DNA of 58,572 bases from Polyangiaceae bacterium. Its GTDB lineage: Bacteria > Myxococcota_A > Polyangia > Polyangiales > Polyangiaceae. The notes under the pieces were generated by a model. That model had not been told where the DNA came from and did not search any database. It saw nothing but the letters and a program-made list of their open reading frames with translations. The position numbers were made by a program, and so were the translations under genes. Positions within the stretch are counted from its first letter, which is position 1. Every line of letters starts with the position of its first letter. The DNA is taken from assembly GCA_025937835.1 (NCBI GenBank), contig JAICQO010000034.1, forward strand, positions 1 to 58,572, in the 5' to 3' direction. This document shows, in pieces, positions 8,596-15,435 of the stretch.

Positions 8596-10274
8596 CGCTC
8601 CGGCCACCTCGCTCCGCCGTCCGCCAGGCGCTCGAACAGCAGATCGACCAGCACCGGATCGGTGGAGTGCACCGCACGGACCAGCCCGGATTGGGAGCGC
8701 CCGACGAGAGCGTAGAGCGCGTGCTGGCCGACGACCGCCAAAATGTCCACGTTTTCCGCGCCGGGCATGCTGCTCACGTCCACGACGTCGAGCCGCGCCC
8801 CCTCGATGTCCCGCACGATCTCGGCGCGGACGGCGCCGCCGATGCTGATGCCCGCGTGCCGGGTCGCCACGATCCGAGCCTCGCCCCCGCGCACTGCTTC
8901 GCGCAGCACGCCGATCGCCAGCGCGATCGCGTCCATCACCGGCAGCTCGATGTAGCGCGGCGTCTCCGGGCGATCGCCGAGGTTGAGCATCGAGACCTGC
9001 CCGAGCAGCGTGTCGACGAGCTCGGTGAACGGCAGCTCGCGCAGCCCGAATACTTCGGTCACCGAGCGCTCGCTCGCGTCGGCGCGGTGCTTGGCGACCC
9101 GGAGCAGCCGCGACAGGTCGGTGCCGTCGTGAGGAAACGTGGACAGCCCCATCGACAGCCCCAGCCGCTCGTCCGTGGGCCCGACGCGAAACGCCGAGAG
9201 CACGCGGCGCTGGCAGGCGAGCGCGCCGATCCGGCCGGTTTCCGGGAGCAACAGGTAAAACTCGCTCTCGTCTACGCGCGCCAGCACGTCGGTGTCGCGC
9301 ACCGCGGCCAGCACGCGCTCGGCGGCTTCGAGCGTGGGCTCGCGCCGCAGCGCGCCCGGCTTCTTCGGACCGCGGACGTTGATCGTGGCGAGCGCGAAGC
9401 GTCGACCGTGACGGCGCGCCATGTCGATCTCGCGCCCGGCCACGTCCACGAAGTAGGCGAAGGTGTAGGCGCTCGATGCCGGATCCTTGATCGCTGCGCG
9501 GTGCGAGCGCTCGCGCGCGCCGGCGAGGGCCAGGGCCAGCGTTCCGACGGCGCCGAGCAGCGACGTCTGGTCGTCCTCCAGCGCGCGCGCCGAGACGCCG
9601 CCGAGCAGCGCAAAGCCCACCGAGTCACGGCGGGTCGCGAAGCGCATCACGGTCAGCCCCTCGCGGTTCGCGTAGTCGAGGAGCTCGAGCTCGAGGCCGA
9701 AAGACGGCGCCGATTCGACCGCGCCGAGCACGGCCGTGCGCAGCAGCTGGCGCGCGTCCTCGCCGGCGCCCAGATAGATCACCACGCGGCTCGCCGAGAG
9801 GGCGCTCGCGAGGCGCGCTGCGAGTCGCTCGGAGGCCTCGCGCAGCGACGACGCCTCGCCGATCTCGAACAAATCCAGCACCAGGTTACCGCCGAGCCGC
9901 GGCGCGGGCTCATGGCGCAAGCCGAACAGCGCCGCGCGCAGGGTCTCGCTCCGCAACGGCAACGGCAAGATCCCGGCGCAGTCGATGGCGGCGATCTTCG
10001 AGACCAGATCCGGGCGCTGCTCCGGGGCGACGGCGAAGACGGCCGTGCGCGGCGAGAGAGCGCGCGCTTGCTCGACAATCGTCACGCCCTTGCCGTTCGC
10101 GTCGCCGAGGCTCACGTCCACGAGCGCCGCGTCGGGGGCCTCGCTCGAGATGCGCGCGAGCGCGTCGTCCAGATCGTGCGCGAGCGTCAGCCGGTCGCCG
10201 TGTTCGCCCAGCACGCGGCCGAGCAGGCTCAGCGCCTCCGAGTCCGACAATACCGCCAGTACGTCGAGGGCCAC
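8592..10274 (-). CDS. Receiver, GAF-like and degenerate GGDEF domain regulator
   Basis: 560 aa from the GTG at 10274, the first start after the upstream DUF167 stop. Residues 1-115 form a receiver (VLAVLSDSEALSLL) that retains an Asp in ALVDVSL. A middle section of about 150 residues is GAF-like. Residues about 260-410 match a GGDEF domain (FVDVAGREIDMARRHGRRFALATINV, LGLSMGLSTFPHDG), but the active-site signature reads RVDESEF where RYGGDEF is expected. The two glycines are lost, so diguanylate cyclase activity is unlikely. About 150 unassigned C-terminal residues follow. It probably works with the downstream PATAN protein, to which it is coupled. Confidence 0.82.
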   Translation of the reverse strand: MALDVLAVLSDSEALSLLGRVLGEHGDRLTLAHDLDDALARISSEAPDAALVDVSLGDANGKGVTIVEQARALSPRTAVFAVAPEQRPDLVSKIAAIDCAGILPLPLRSETLRAALFGLRHEPAPRLGGNLVLDLFEIGEASSLREASERLAARLASALSASRVVIYLGAGEDARQLLRTAVLGAVESAPSFGLELELLDYANREGLTVMRFATRRDSVGFALLGGVSARALEDDQTSLLGAVGTLALALAGARERSHRAAIKDPASSAYTFAYFVDVAGREIDMARRHGRRFALATINVRGPKKPGALRREPTLEAAERVLAAVRDTDVLARVDESEFYLLLPETGRIGALACQRRVLSAFRVGPTDERLGLSMGLSTFPHDGTDLSRLLRVAKHRADASERSVTEVFGLRELPFTELVDTLLGQVSMLNLGDRPETPRYIELPVMDAIALAIGVLREAVRGGEARIVATRHAGISIGGAVRAEIVRDIEGARLDVVDVSSMPGAENVDILAVVGQHALYALVGRSQSGLVRAVHSTDPVLVDLLFERLADGGARWPER

Positions 10275-10287
10275 GAGGCCGACGAGT

Positions 10288-10584
10288 CTATCCGATCCGC
10301 TCCAGTACAGCCTGGATGTCGGGGAGGCCGACCCCGTCGAGCGCGACGCGCTTGTGCCGGGAGCTCGCACCAGCCACCAGGCGAACGGCTCGGCGGCCGA
10401 GATCGAAGTGGGCGGCCAAGGTGCGGATCAGCTCTTCGTTCGCGGCGCCCTCGACGGGAGGCGCAGCGACTGCGACCTCGAGCACGCCCTCTCGAACCCC
10501 CAGAACCGCGCTCTTTCGGGCGCGCGGCTTGACCCGTACCTCGACCAGCACGCTGCCGTCTCGCGCCTTGAGCGGTGAAACCAC
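10288..10584 (-). CDS. DUF167 (YggU) family protein
   Basis: 98 aa, GTG start. It shows the DUF167 pattern: [14 protein letters not shown] near the N-terminus, then [19 protein letters not shown] and the final [16 protein letters not shown]. These small soluble proteins are widespread, with known structures but no firmly established function. It is the first gene of the minus-strand run ending at 6158, separated from the next start by 13 bp, so it is probably cotranscribed with the two regulators. It diverges from aroKB with a 93-bp shared upstream region. Confidence 0.9.
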   Translation of the reverse strand: MVSPLKARDGSVLVEVRVKPRARKSAVLGVREGVLEVAVAAPPVEGAANEELIRTLAAHFDLGRRAVRLVAGASSRHKRVALDGVGLPDIQAVLERIG

Positions 10585-10677
10585 GGCGGAAGCTTAGCCG
10601 TTCTTGGCATCCGGGCGTCGAAACCGCGCTCCGCGGTGCTGGCGGAGCGGGCATCGTTCGTTCAGGCTTCGCCCGCA

Positions 10678-12258
10678 ATGCGCCGACCCCTGCTCCTCAG
10701 CGGTTTCATGGCCACGGGCAAGTCGTCCGTGGGCAAGCGCGTGGCCGAGCTTTCGGGCCGCCGCTTCGTCGATCTCGACCTCGAAATCGAGCGGAAGAGC
10801 GGTGCCAGCGTCGCCGAGCTGTTCTCGAACTCGGGGGAAGCGGGCTTTCGCGCACTGGAACGGGCTGCCCTGTTCGATTTGCTGGACGCGGCCGCCTCGG
10901 GTCCTGCTCCGGTCGTCGCGCTGGGCGGCGGCGCGCTCGTGTCCCGCGAGGTGCGGCTGGCTGCGCTCGATCGCGCCGTGGTCGTGACGCTCACGGCGGA
11001 GCTTCCGGAGCTCCTGCGCCGCGCTCGCGCCGAGAGCGGCACCCGGCCGTTGCTCGCCGGGGATCCCGGGGCGCGCGCCGCGGCGTTGCTCGAGCTCCGC
11101 CAGACGGCCTACGCCGAAGCGCACGAGAGCCTCGCGAGCGACGCGCGTTCCGTCCACGAGCTCGCCCAGCAAGCCCTGGCCGTCTGGCGGCGCGATCCGC
11201 TCGCCGTCGCCGCTGGGGATCGCTCCTACGCGGTCGACATCGGTGAAGGGTTGGTCGCGGAGCGGCTGCCCCCCGCCGTCGGCAAGGCCTCGAAGCGCGT
11301 ACTGATCAGCGACGAGACCGTGTACGGCTTGCACGGCGCGCTCGCTCGCGATTGCCTCGCCGATCCCGTCGTGGTCGTGCTCTCGCCGGGTGAGCAGCAC
11401 AAACACATCGGCAGCGTGGAGAAGATCTGGCGTGCGGCGCAGGCCGGCGAGGTCGATCGCAAGGCGTGTTTCGTCGCGCTCGGCGGCGGCGTCGTCAGCG
11501 ACATCGCCGGCTTTGCGGCCGCGAGCTACCAGCGCGGCGTCCGCTGGGTCGGCATCCCGACCACCTTGCTCGCGATGGTCGACGCCTCCGTGGGCGGAAA
11601 AACCGGGGTGGATCTCGAGAGCGCGAAGAACGCGGTCGGCGCCTTCCACCAGCCTTCGGCCGTGTTGTGCGACGTTGCGCTGCTCGCGACCGAGAGCGAC
11701 CGCGGCTTCCGCAGCGCGCTCGCCGAGGTGGTAAAGACGGCGCTGATCGGCGATCCCGAGCTGTTCGAGCTGCTCGAGCGCGAGACCGAGCGTGTCCTCC
11801 AGCGCTCGAGCGAGGTGCTCGCGGAGCTCGTGCGCCGCTCGATCCGCGTGAAGGCTCGGATCGTCAGCGCCGACGAGCGGGAGAGCGGCCTGCGCGCGGT
11901 GCTGAACCTCGGGCACACCGTGGGGCACGCTCTCGAATCGCAGGGCGGCTACACCCGCCTCAGCCACGGCGAGGCCGTGAGCTTGGGGCTGGTCGCAGCG
12001 CTGCGTATCGGGGTCGCGCTCGGTGCCACACCGCGCGAGCTCGCCGAGCGCAGTGAACGGCTGCTCGAAAAGCTCGGCCTGCCCGCGGACATCGCGCGCG
12101 AGCCGCTCGCCGACGCCGTGGGCCTGCTCGGCCACGACAAGAAGCGCGCCGGCAAGAGCATCAAGTTCGTGGTGGCGCACGGCCTCGGCGACGTGATCAC
12201 CCGCGACCTCGAGCTCGGAGAGCTGTCCCGCCACGCGCTCGCGCTGTCCTCGCGCTAG
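10678..12258 (+). CDS. aroKB: Bifunctional shikimate kinase / 3-dehydroquinate synthase
   Basis: 526 aa fusion of two shikimate-pathway enzymes. Residues 1 to about 165 are shikimate kinase, with P-loop GFMATGKSS, the shikimate-binding DLDLEIE segment and LGGGALV. Residues about 180-526 are NAD-dependent 3-dehydroquinate synthase, with ALGGGVVSDIAGF, IPTTLLAMVDASVGGKTGVD and the metal-binding LNLGHTVGHALE. Together they perform steps 2 and 5 of chorismate synthesis; the fusion makes these non-consecutive steps stoichiometric. Such fusions are known in some bacteria. The ATG at 10678 starts directly at the P-loop strand; an upstream frame to 10636 adds nothing recognisable. All key motifs look intact. 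Confidence 0.95.
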   Translation: MRRPLLLSGFMATGKSSVGKRVAELSGRRFVDLDLEIERKSGASVAELFSNSGEAGFRALERAALFDLLDAAASGPAPVVALGGGALVSREVRLAALDRAVVVTLTAELPELLRRARAESGTRPLLAGDPGARAAALLELRQTAYAEAHESLASDARSVHELAQQALAVWRRDPLAVAAGDRSYAVDIGEGLVAERLPPAVGKASKRVLISDETVYGLHGALARDCLADPVVVVLSPGEQHKHIGSVEKIWRAAQAGEVDRKACFVALGGGVVSDIAGFAAASYQRGVRWVGIPTTLLAMVDASVGGKTGVDLESAKNAVGAFHQPSAVLCDVALLATESDRGFRSALAEVVKTALIGDPELFELLERETERVLQRSSEVLAELVRRSIRVKARIVSADERESGLRAVLNLGHTVGHALESQGGYTRLSHGEAVSLGLVAALRIGVALGATPRELAERSERLLEKLGLPADIAREPLADAVGLLGHDKKRAGKSIKFVVAHGLGDVITRDLELGELSRHALALSSR

Positions 12259-12365
12259 CCCCGAAAGCTCGAGAGACGCGCAGTTCAATAAGCGCGTGCG
12301 CCATGTGGGACGGCGGTCACCGATTGGCGACTGACCACAATTTTGGCGTGGCCCCGAGCGCGTCG

Positions 12366-12382
12366 CTAGACTCCGAGTCTAG
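12366..12382. promoter_or_regulatory. 17-bp perfect palindrome upstream of an exported protein gene
   Basis: CTAGACT-CCG-AGTCTAG: two 7-bp arms with a 3-bp centre, 51 bp upstream of the start at 12433. It is short and lacks a T-run, so an operator is more likely than a terminator. The outermost CTAG tetranucleotides recur in the larger palindrome at 43673-43710. No binding protein can be named. Confidence 0.4.
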
Positions 12383-12432
12383 AGCGCATGTCCCATCCGC
12401 GGCGTCACCCCGTGCTCCAGTCGAGGCGATCG

Positions 12433-13221
12433 ATGAAATTCGGTCTCAGAGCGGCCGCGTTGTCCGCGGTTTTGTGCGGCGGCGCGCTTTCGGTCAGCGC
12501 CTGCTCCGACAACGAGAGCATGCTCTTCATCGTCGGCGTGCTCGCCATCGAGGAGACCGACTGCATTCTCAGCCCTCAGGCGTCCGCGGTCCTGCGGACC
12601 GGGGGCGCGCTCGATATGTCGCTGCGCTCGAGCTACACCGCGGGCCTTCTGGTCGGCAGCCAGCTCACGCAGCGCGGCAGCCGCGACCAGCTTCGAACCG
12701 AGACCGCGCGGCTCGCGATGCGCGGCGCCGAGGTTCGGCTCGAGACCGCCGACGGCAACCCGATCGCCGAGTTCACCACGATCTCGAGCGGCTTCGTCCA
12801 CCCCGCGTCGGGCACCGATCCCGGCTACGGCGCCATCTCCGCGGAGCTGATCCCTGCCGGTGCGCCGCTCACGCCCGGCGTCGTCGTGGCGCGTATCAGC
12901 GTCTTCGGCGATACCCTCGGCGGGGAAGAGGTGCAGTCGAACGAGTTCTTCTTCCCGATCACGATCTGCAGCGGCTGCCTCGTCGATTATCCGGCGGAAG
13001 CCAGCCAACCCGACCAGGGTCCCAACGTCTATCTCTGCGACTTGCAGGGGGACATGGAGGCGCCCTCCGGTGAGCAGGCATGTCGTCCCGGGCAGGACGT
13101 GCGCGTGCCGTGCACGGCCTGCGCGGCGCAAAACCCGATATGCAGGGACCCGTGCCTCAATTGCTCCACGTTGCTAGGCGGGCTCGATTGCACCGGCAGC
13201 CAGCCTGCGAACTGCCCCTAA
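12433..13221 (+). CDS. Exported Cys-rich lipoprotein of unknown function
   Basis: 262 aa. From ATG 12433 the N-terminus is a basic n-region, a hydrophobic core and VSACS, a plausible lipobox with Cys at about residue 24. The middle is beta-rich (ISVFGDTLGGEEVQSNEFFF). The last 85 residues contain about a dozen cysteines (CSGCLVDY, CTACAAQNPICRDPCLNC), typical of disulphide-rich extracytoplasmic myxobacterial proteins. I do not recognise the family. Its final 34 bp overlap the most likely start of the next gene, suggesting the two exported proteins are made together. Confidence 0.75.
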   Translation: MKFGLRAAALSAVLCGGALSVSACSDNESMLFIVGVLAIEETDCILSPQASAVLRTGGALDMSLRSSYTAGLLVGSQLTQRGSRDQLRTETARLAMRGAEVRLETADGNPIAEFTTISSGFVHPASGTDPGYGAISAELIPAGAPLTPGVVVARISVFGDTLGGEEVQSNEFFFPITICSGCLVDYPAEASQPDQGPNVYLCDLQGDMEAPSGEQACRPGQDVRVPCTACAAQNPICRDPCLNCSTLLGGLDCTGSQPANCP

Positions 13222-13757
13222 GCCCCGCCCGGTGGGCCGCAGTTGGGCTCACCACCGCGCTGTTGCTCGCGGTTCGTTCGGCGAGCGCCGAGCCGCAGTG
13301 GAGCATCGGCGTCGATCCAGCGCTGTGCCACGAGCGCTCCGAGGCCCGCTCTCGCTGGGCATTCTGCGGTGACCTGCACAGCGACTTGATCTTCGGGCGC
13401 GCTCGCGAGCGCGACCTCGGCATCGGCCCGTACACGTCGGTGGGCACGGTCGCCTTCGACGAGCTCCGCGCCGCCGCAGGCCTGACGCTGCTGATCCCGA
13501 CGCTGGAAGACTTCGGTCTCGGCATCTCAGCGGGCGGTCTGCTCGACGACGCTGGCCGCGCCGGCCTCGACACCGAGCTATTTTTCGGCATCCGCAGCTA
13601 CAACTTCCACGGCGCCTACAACTTCGCCGCGGGTCTCGTACTGGGCGCCGAGCAAACCTTCGGCGACGACCGCTCGACCCTGGTCACCCTCGGCCTCCGC
13701 ATCGACGGCTTCTTCGTCGCCGCGCCCTTCCTCCTCGCCTGGGGCGCCCTGCAGTAA
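13188..13757 (+). CDS. Exported hypothetical, possible outer-membrane beta-barrel protein
   Basis: About 189 aa if translation begins at the TTG at 13188; ATG 13140 and TTG 13161 are alternatives, and all lie inside the previous gene. Each start leads into a hydrophobic signal (AAVGLTTALLLAVRSASA) with likely cleavage before EPQW. The mature part alternates aromatic and small residues (LFFGIRSYNFHGAYNFAAGLVLG) and ends in a short hydrophobic strand, as in small outer-membrane barrels. It has no recognised motif. It is coupled by overlap to the Cys-rich lipoprotein, so the pair may form a surface or periplasmic unit. Confidence 0.65.
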   Translation: MHRQPACELPLSPARWAAVGLTTALLLAVRSASAEPQWSIGVDPALCHERSEARSRWAFCGDLHSDLIFGRARERDLGIGPYTSVGTVAFDELRAAAGLTLLIPTLEDFGLGISAGGLLDDAGRAGLDTELFFGIRSYNFHGAYNFAAGLVLGAEQTFGDDRSTLVTLGLRIDGFFVAAPFLLAWGALQ

Positions 13758-13790
13758 CTGCGCTACCGAGCGCCACCCCAAGGGGGCCGG

Positions 13791-14126
13791 TCAGGGTTCG
13801 GGGGAGGCTTCGAACTCTTGGGGGTCGGGTTCGGAGCCGGCCGAGTCGGCTTCGAGAGCGGCGTCGACGCGCTCGAGCAGGGAGCTCAGCATTTCTTTGG
13901 AACGCTGCTCGAGGCGGCGGCGGGCGGAGCGCTCTTCCTCGAGCTCGTGCGCGAGCGTCATCGCGACCAGCACCATCGCCTGGGGCGAGGGGTTGCGCGA
14001 CGAACCGCTGAGCGCGCGCAGCCGTTGATCGACGAGAGAGGCCAGGCGCTGCAGCTCGACCTCACTGGCGGAGCCGGTAACGCGGTAGCTGTTGCCACCG
14101 ATCTTCACTTCCACCGGCGAGTCCAT
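13791..14126 (-). CDS. zapA: Cell division protein ZapA-like
   Basis: 111 aa. The N-terminal 45 residues have the ZapA pattern: VEVKIGGNSYRVTGSASEVELQRLASLVDQRL. Next come an MVLVAMTLAHELEEE helix and a coiled-coil, then an acidic, Pro-rich tail. ZapA binds and bundles FtsZ filaments at the division septum. In many proteobacteria the 6S RNA gene follows zapA, but here the downstream gap is only 33 bp, so it is absent at that position. It is convergent with the preceding exported-protein gene. Confidence 0.88.
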   Translation of the reverse strand: MDSPVEVKIGGNSYRVTGSASEVELQRLASLVDQRLRALSGSSRNPSPQAMVLVAMTLAHELEEERSARRRLEQRSKEMLSSLLERVDAALEADSAGSEPDPQEFEASPEP

Positions 14127-14382
14127 TCGCGATCGGTGCCCACGCTAGCACTGAGGCCGTTCCATGGAAATGCCGAATCTTCAGCTCGAATCACCCTGCC
14201 GGAGGTGGGTGTGGCGCACCCCGCGGCTCTCCGACCTCGCGCGCTCCGATCGATCAGCTGAAGGATTCTGACGACTTCAGCCGTGCTCCACCAGGTTCCC
14301 CACATGCCGGACCACAGGTTGTCCAGAGCGCGACCGGGCGCTCGGCAAACCGGCCGCCGAAACTCCGGAACACACTTGCCGG

Positions 14383-14994
14383 CTAGCGCAGGACTCGTAG
14401 CAGGGCGTCGGCCAGCTGCTTTCCGGCATCGACGACCTCGGGCGCTCGCGCCGCGGCGCGCAGGGCGACCCGCCGCGCGAACGCCTCCGCGGCTCCGGTC
14501 GCGAGCAGCAAGCGCTCTGAATCACCCTGAGGGGTGATGAGCCCTGCGCTCTGGCTCGACGCGGACCAGCGGCGTAGCGCGCGCTCGAAGCAACGCCCGA
14601 GCGGGCTCGTCTCTTCACCGTCGCTTGCGAGTGCCACCAGCGCAGCCTCGGGCCAGCGCTGCAGTGATTCCAGAAACGCCTGAGTCAGCGAGCGCAGCGC
14701 CGCTACGGGCGCGCGTTCGCGGATCAGAGCGGCATCCAGCGCGCGGTCGAGCGCGTCGATCGAAAGCGAGCGCACGATCGCGAGAGCATGCTCGAAATCG
14801 TCGAAGAACTCGTAGAACGAGGCGCGTCCCACGCGCGCGAGCGCCGCCACGCGGCTCACGCTCGGCTCCCGCTCGACGAATGCAAGCGCCACGGCGTGCA
14901 TCAACCGCCACCGCTGAGCGCGCAAGCGCTCTTCCGGCGTGCTCCGACGATCGTACCGCCCCCGCGCGGGCGCCAGCAGTGAGGACGCATCCAT
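14383..14994 (-). CDS. TetR/AcrR-type transcriptional regulator
   Basis: 203 aa, ATG start at 14994. Residues about 30-75 form the TetR helix-turn-helix (HAVALAFVEREPSVSRVAALARVGRASFYEFF), with the family-typical FYEFFDDFEHAL after the recognition helix. The rest is an all-helical ligand or dimer domain without a recognised effector class. No drug pump or enzyme sits directly beside it. The closest upstream element on the other side is the AT-rich/parS region, so a target there is possible but only a guess. The 256 bp between this gene and zapA hold no gene that I can see. Confidence 0.85.
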   Translation of the reverse strand: MDASSLLAPARGRYDRRSTPEERLRAQRWRLMHAVALAFVEREPSVSRVAALARVGRASFYEFFDDFEHALAIVRSLSIDALDRALDAALIRERAPVAALRSLTQAFLESLQRWPEAALVALASDGEETSPLGRCFERALRRWSASSQSAGLITPQGDSERLLLATGAAEAFARRVALRAAARAPEVVDAGKQLADALLRVLR

Positions 14995-15060
14995 TAAAAC
15001 GCGCTCATTCTACTGCTGTCACGGCCGCGAGCGACCATCCTCGATTCAGCGTGCCGGGAC

Positions 15061-15130
15061 AACCAATAAAGTCAGTGAGGTTTTAATATCGTGGAAAGAC
15101 ATTGAATTGATTGATGAATTTGCTTTTCGT
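15061..15130. other. AT-rich island (31 % GC)
   Basis: Counting bases gives 22 G or C of 70 in a neighbourhood near 70 % GC. It includes runs such as TTTTAATATC and ATTGAATTGATTGATGAATT and ends exactly where the first parS begins. It could hold a promoter for tetR or bioF, be a protein-bound low-GC spacer, or be easily unwound DNA. Confidence 0.6.
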
Positions 15131-15143
15131 TTCACGTGAAACA
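15128..15143. other. parS centromere-like site 1 (intergenic)
   Basis: CGTTTCACGTGAAACA matches 15 of 16 bases of the classical parS consensus TGTTTCACGTGAAACA, including the entire 14-bp palindrome core GTTTCACGTGAAAC. ParB binds such sites, spreads on the flanking DNA and loads SMC, placing the locus in the origin-proximal chromosome domain. No parA, parB, dnaA or gyrB gene is in the window. Confidence 0.85.
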
Positions 15144-15162
15144 AGGTCGTGGACGATTTCGC

Positions 15163-15325
15163 CGCAAAGGCGCAAAGGAGCGCAAAGACTCGCAAGTCTT
15201 TTGGGGGTCGAGCTGGCGGGCAGCGCGCGTCGTGGGGATGCATTTCGGAGCCACTTCAATGCAACGGCTCGTCCCTCCCAGTCGTCTGCAGGCGCCACCC
15301 GAGAAAGCCCCTTGCGGTCTTTGCG
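15163..15325. repeat. GCAAAG-type direct and inverted repeat element
   Basis: Left side: CGCAAAGG at 15163-15170 and 15171-15178, CGCAAAG at 15181-15187 and CGCAAG at 15191-15196, so units recur every 8-10 bp. Right side: CTTGCGGTCTTTGCG at 15311-15325, the reverse complement of the left CGCAAAGACTCGCAAG with one base missing. The two arms could pair as a 15-16-bp stem with about 114 bp between them. Related GCAAAGGCGCAAAG motifs occur between genes in many unrelated bacteria, from memory and not checked. No coding function is visible. Confidence 0.6.
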
Positions 15326-15435
15326 TCCCAGGCTCAGTGCCTTCGCTCGACCGACCCCGGTCCACGAATCGTCGTGCCCGGCCGGGAAGTTTCTTGCCGC
15401 GGTCGGTCCTTCGTTCCAAACCCGTCCACCAGCCG

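Larger units (their letters stand above)
14995..15435. other. 441-bp intergenic region with AT-rich island, parS and GCAAAG-type repeats
   Basis: This is the longest gene-free stretch in the window. From left to right it contains the tetR upstream region, a 70-bp block at 15061-15130 with 22 G/C (31 % against about 70 % around it), a parS site at 15128-15143, a cluster of CGCAAAG direct repeats at 15163-15196 and their inverted counterpart at 15311-15325, then about 110 bp before bioF. A frame open from 15136 into bioF exists, but the upstream part has no conserved sequence. Confidence 0.75.

Noticed and set aside
8667-10532. 621-codon plus-strand frame
   Set aside because: It mirrors the receiver/GGDEF gene on the other strand and has no recognisable domain; high-GC shadow frame.
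13758-13790. Possible 6S RNA gene downstream of zapA
   Set aside because: Only 33 bp are available before the convergent gene, too short for 6S RNA.
14296-14327. Two DnaA-box-like sequences (TTCCCCACA and TTGTCCAGA) close to the parS region
   Set aside because: Each has two mismatches to TTWTNCACA and there is no cluster, so they do not support an origin here.
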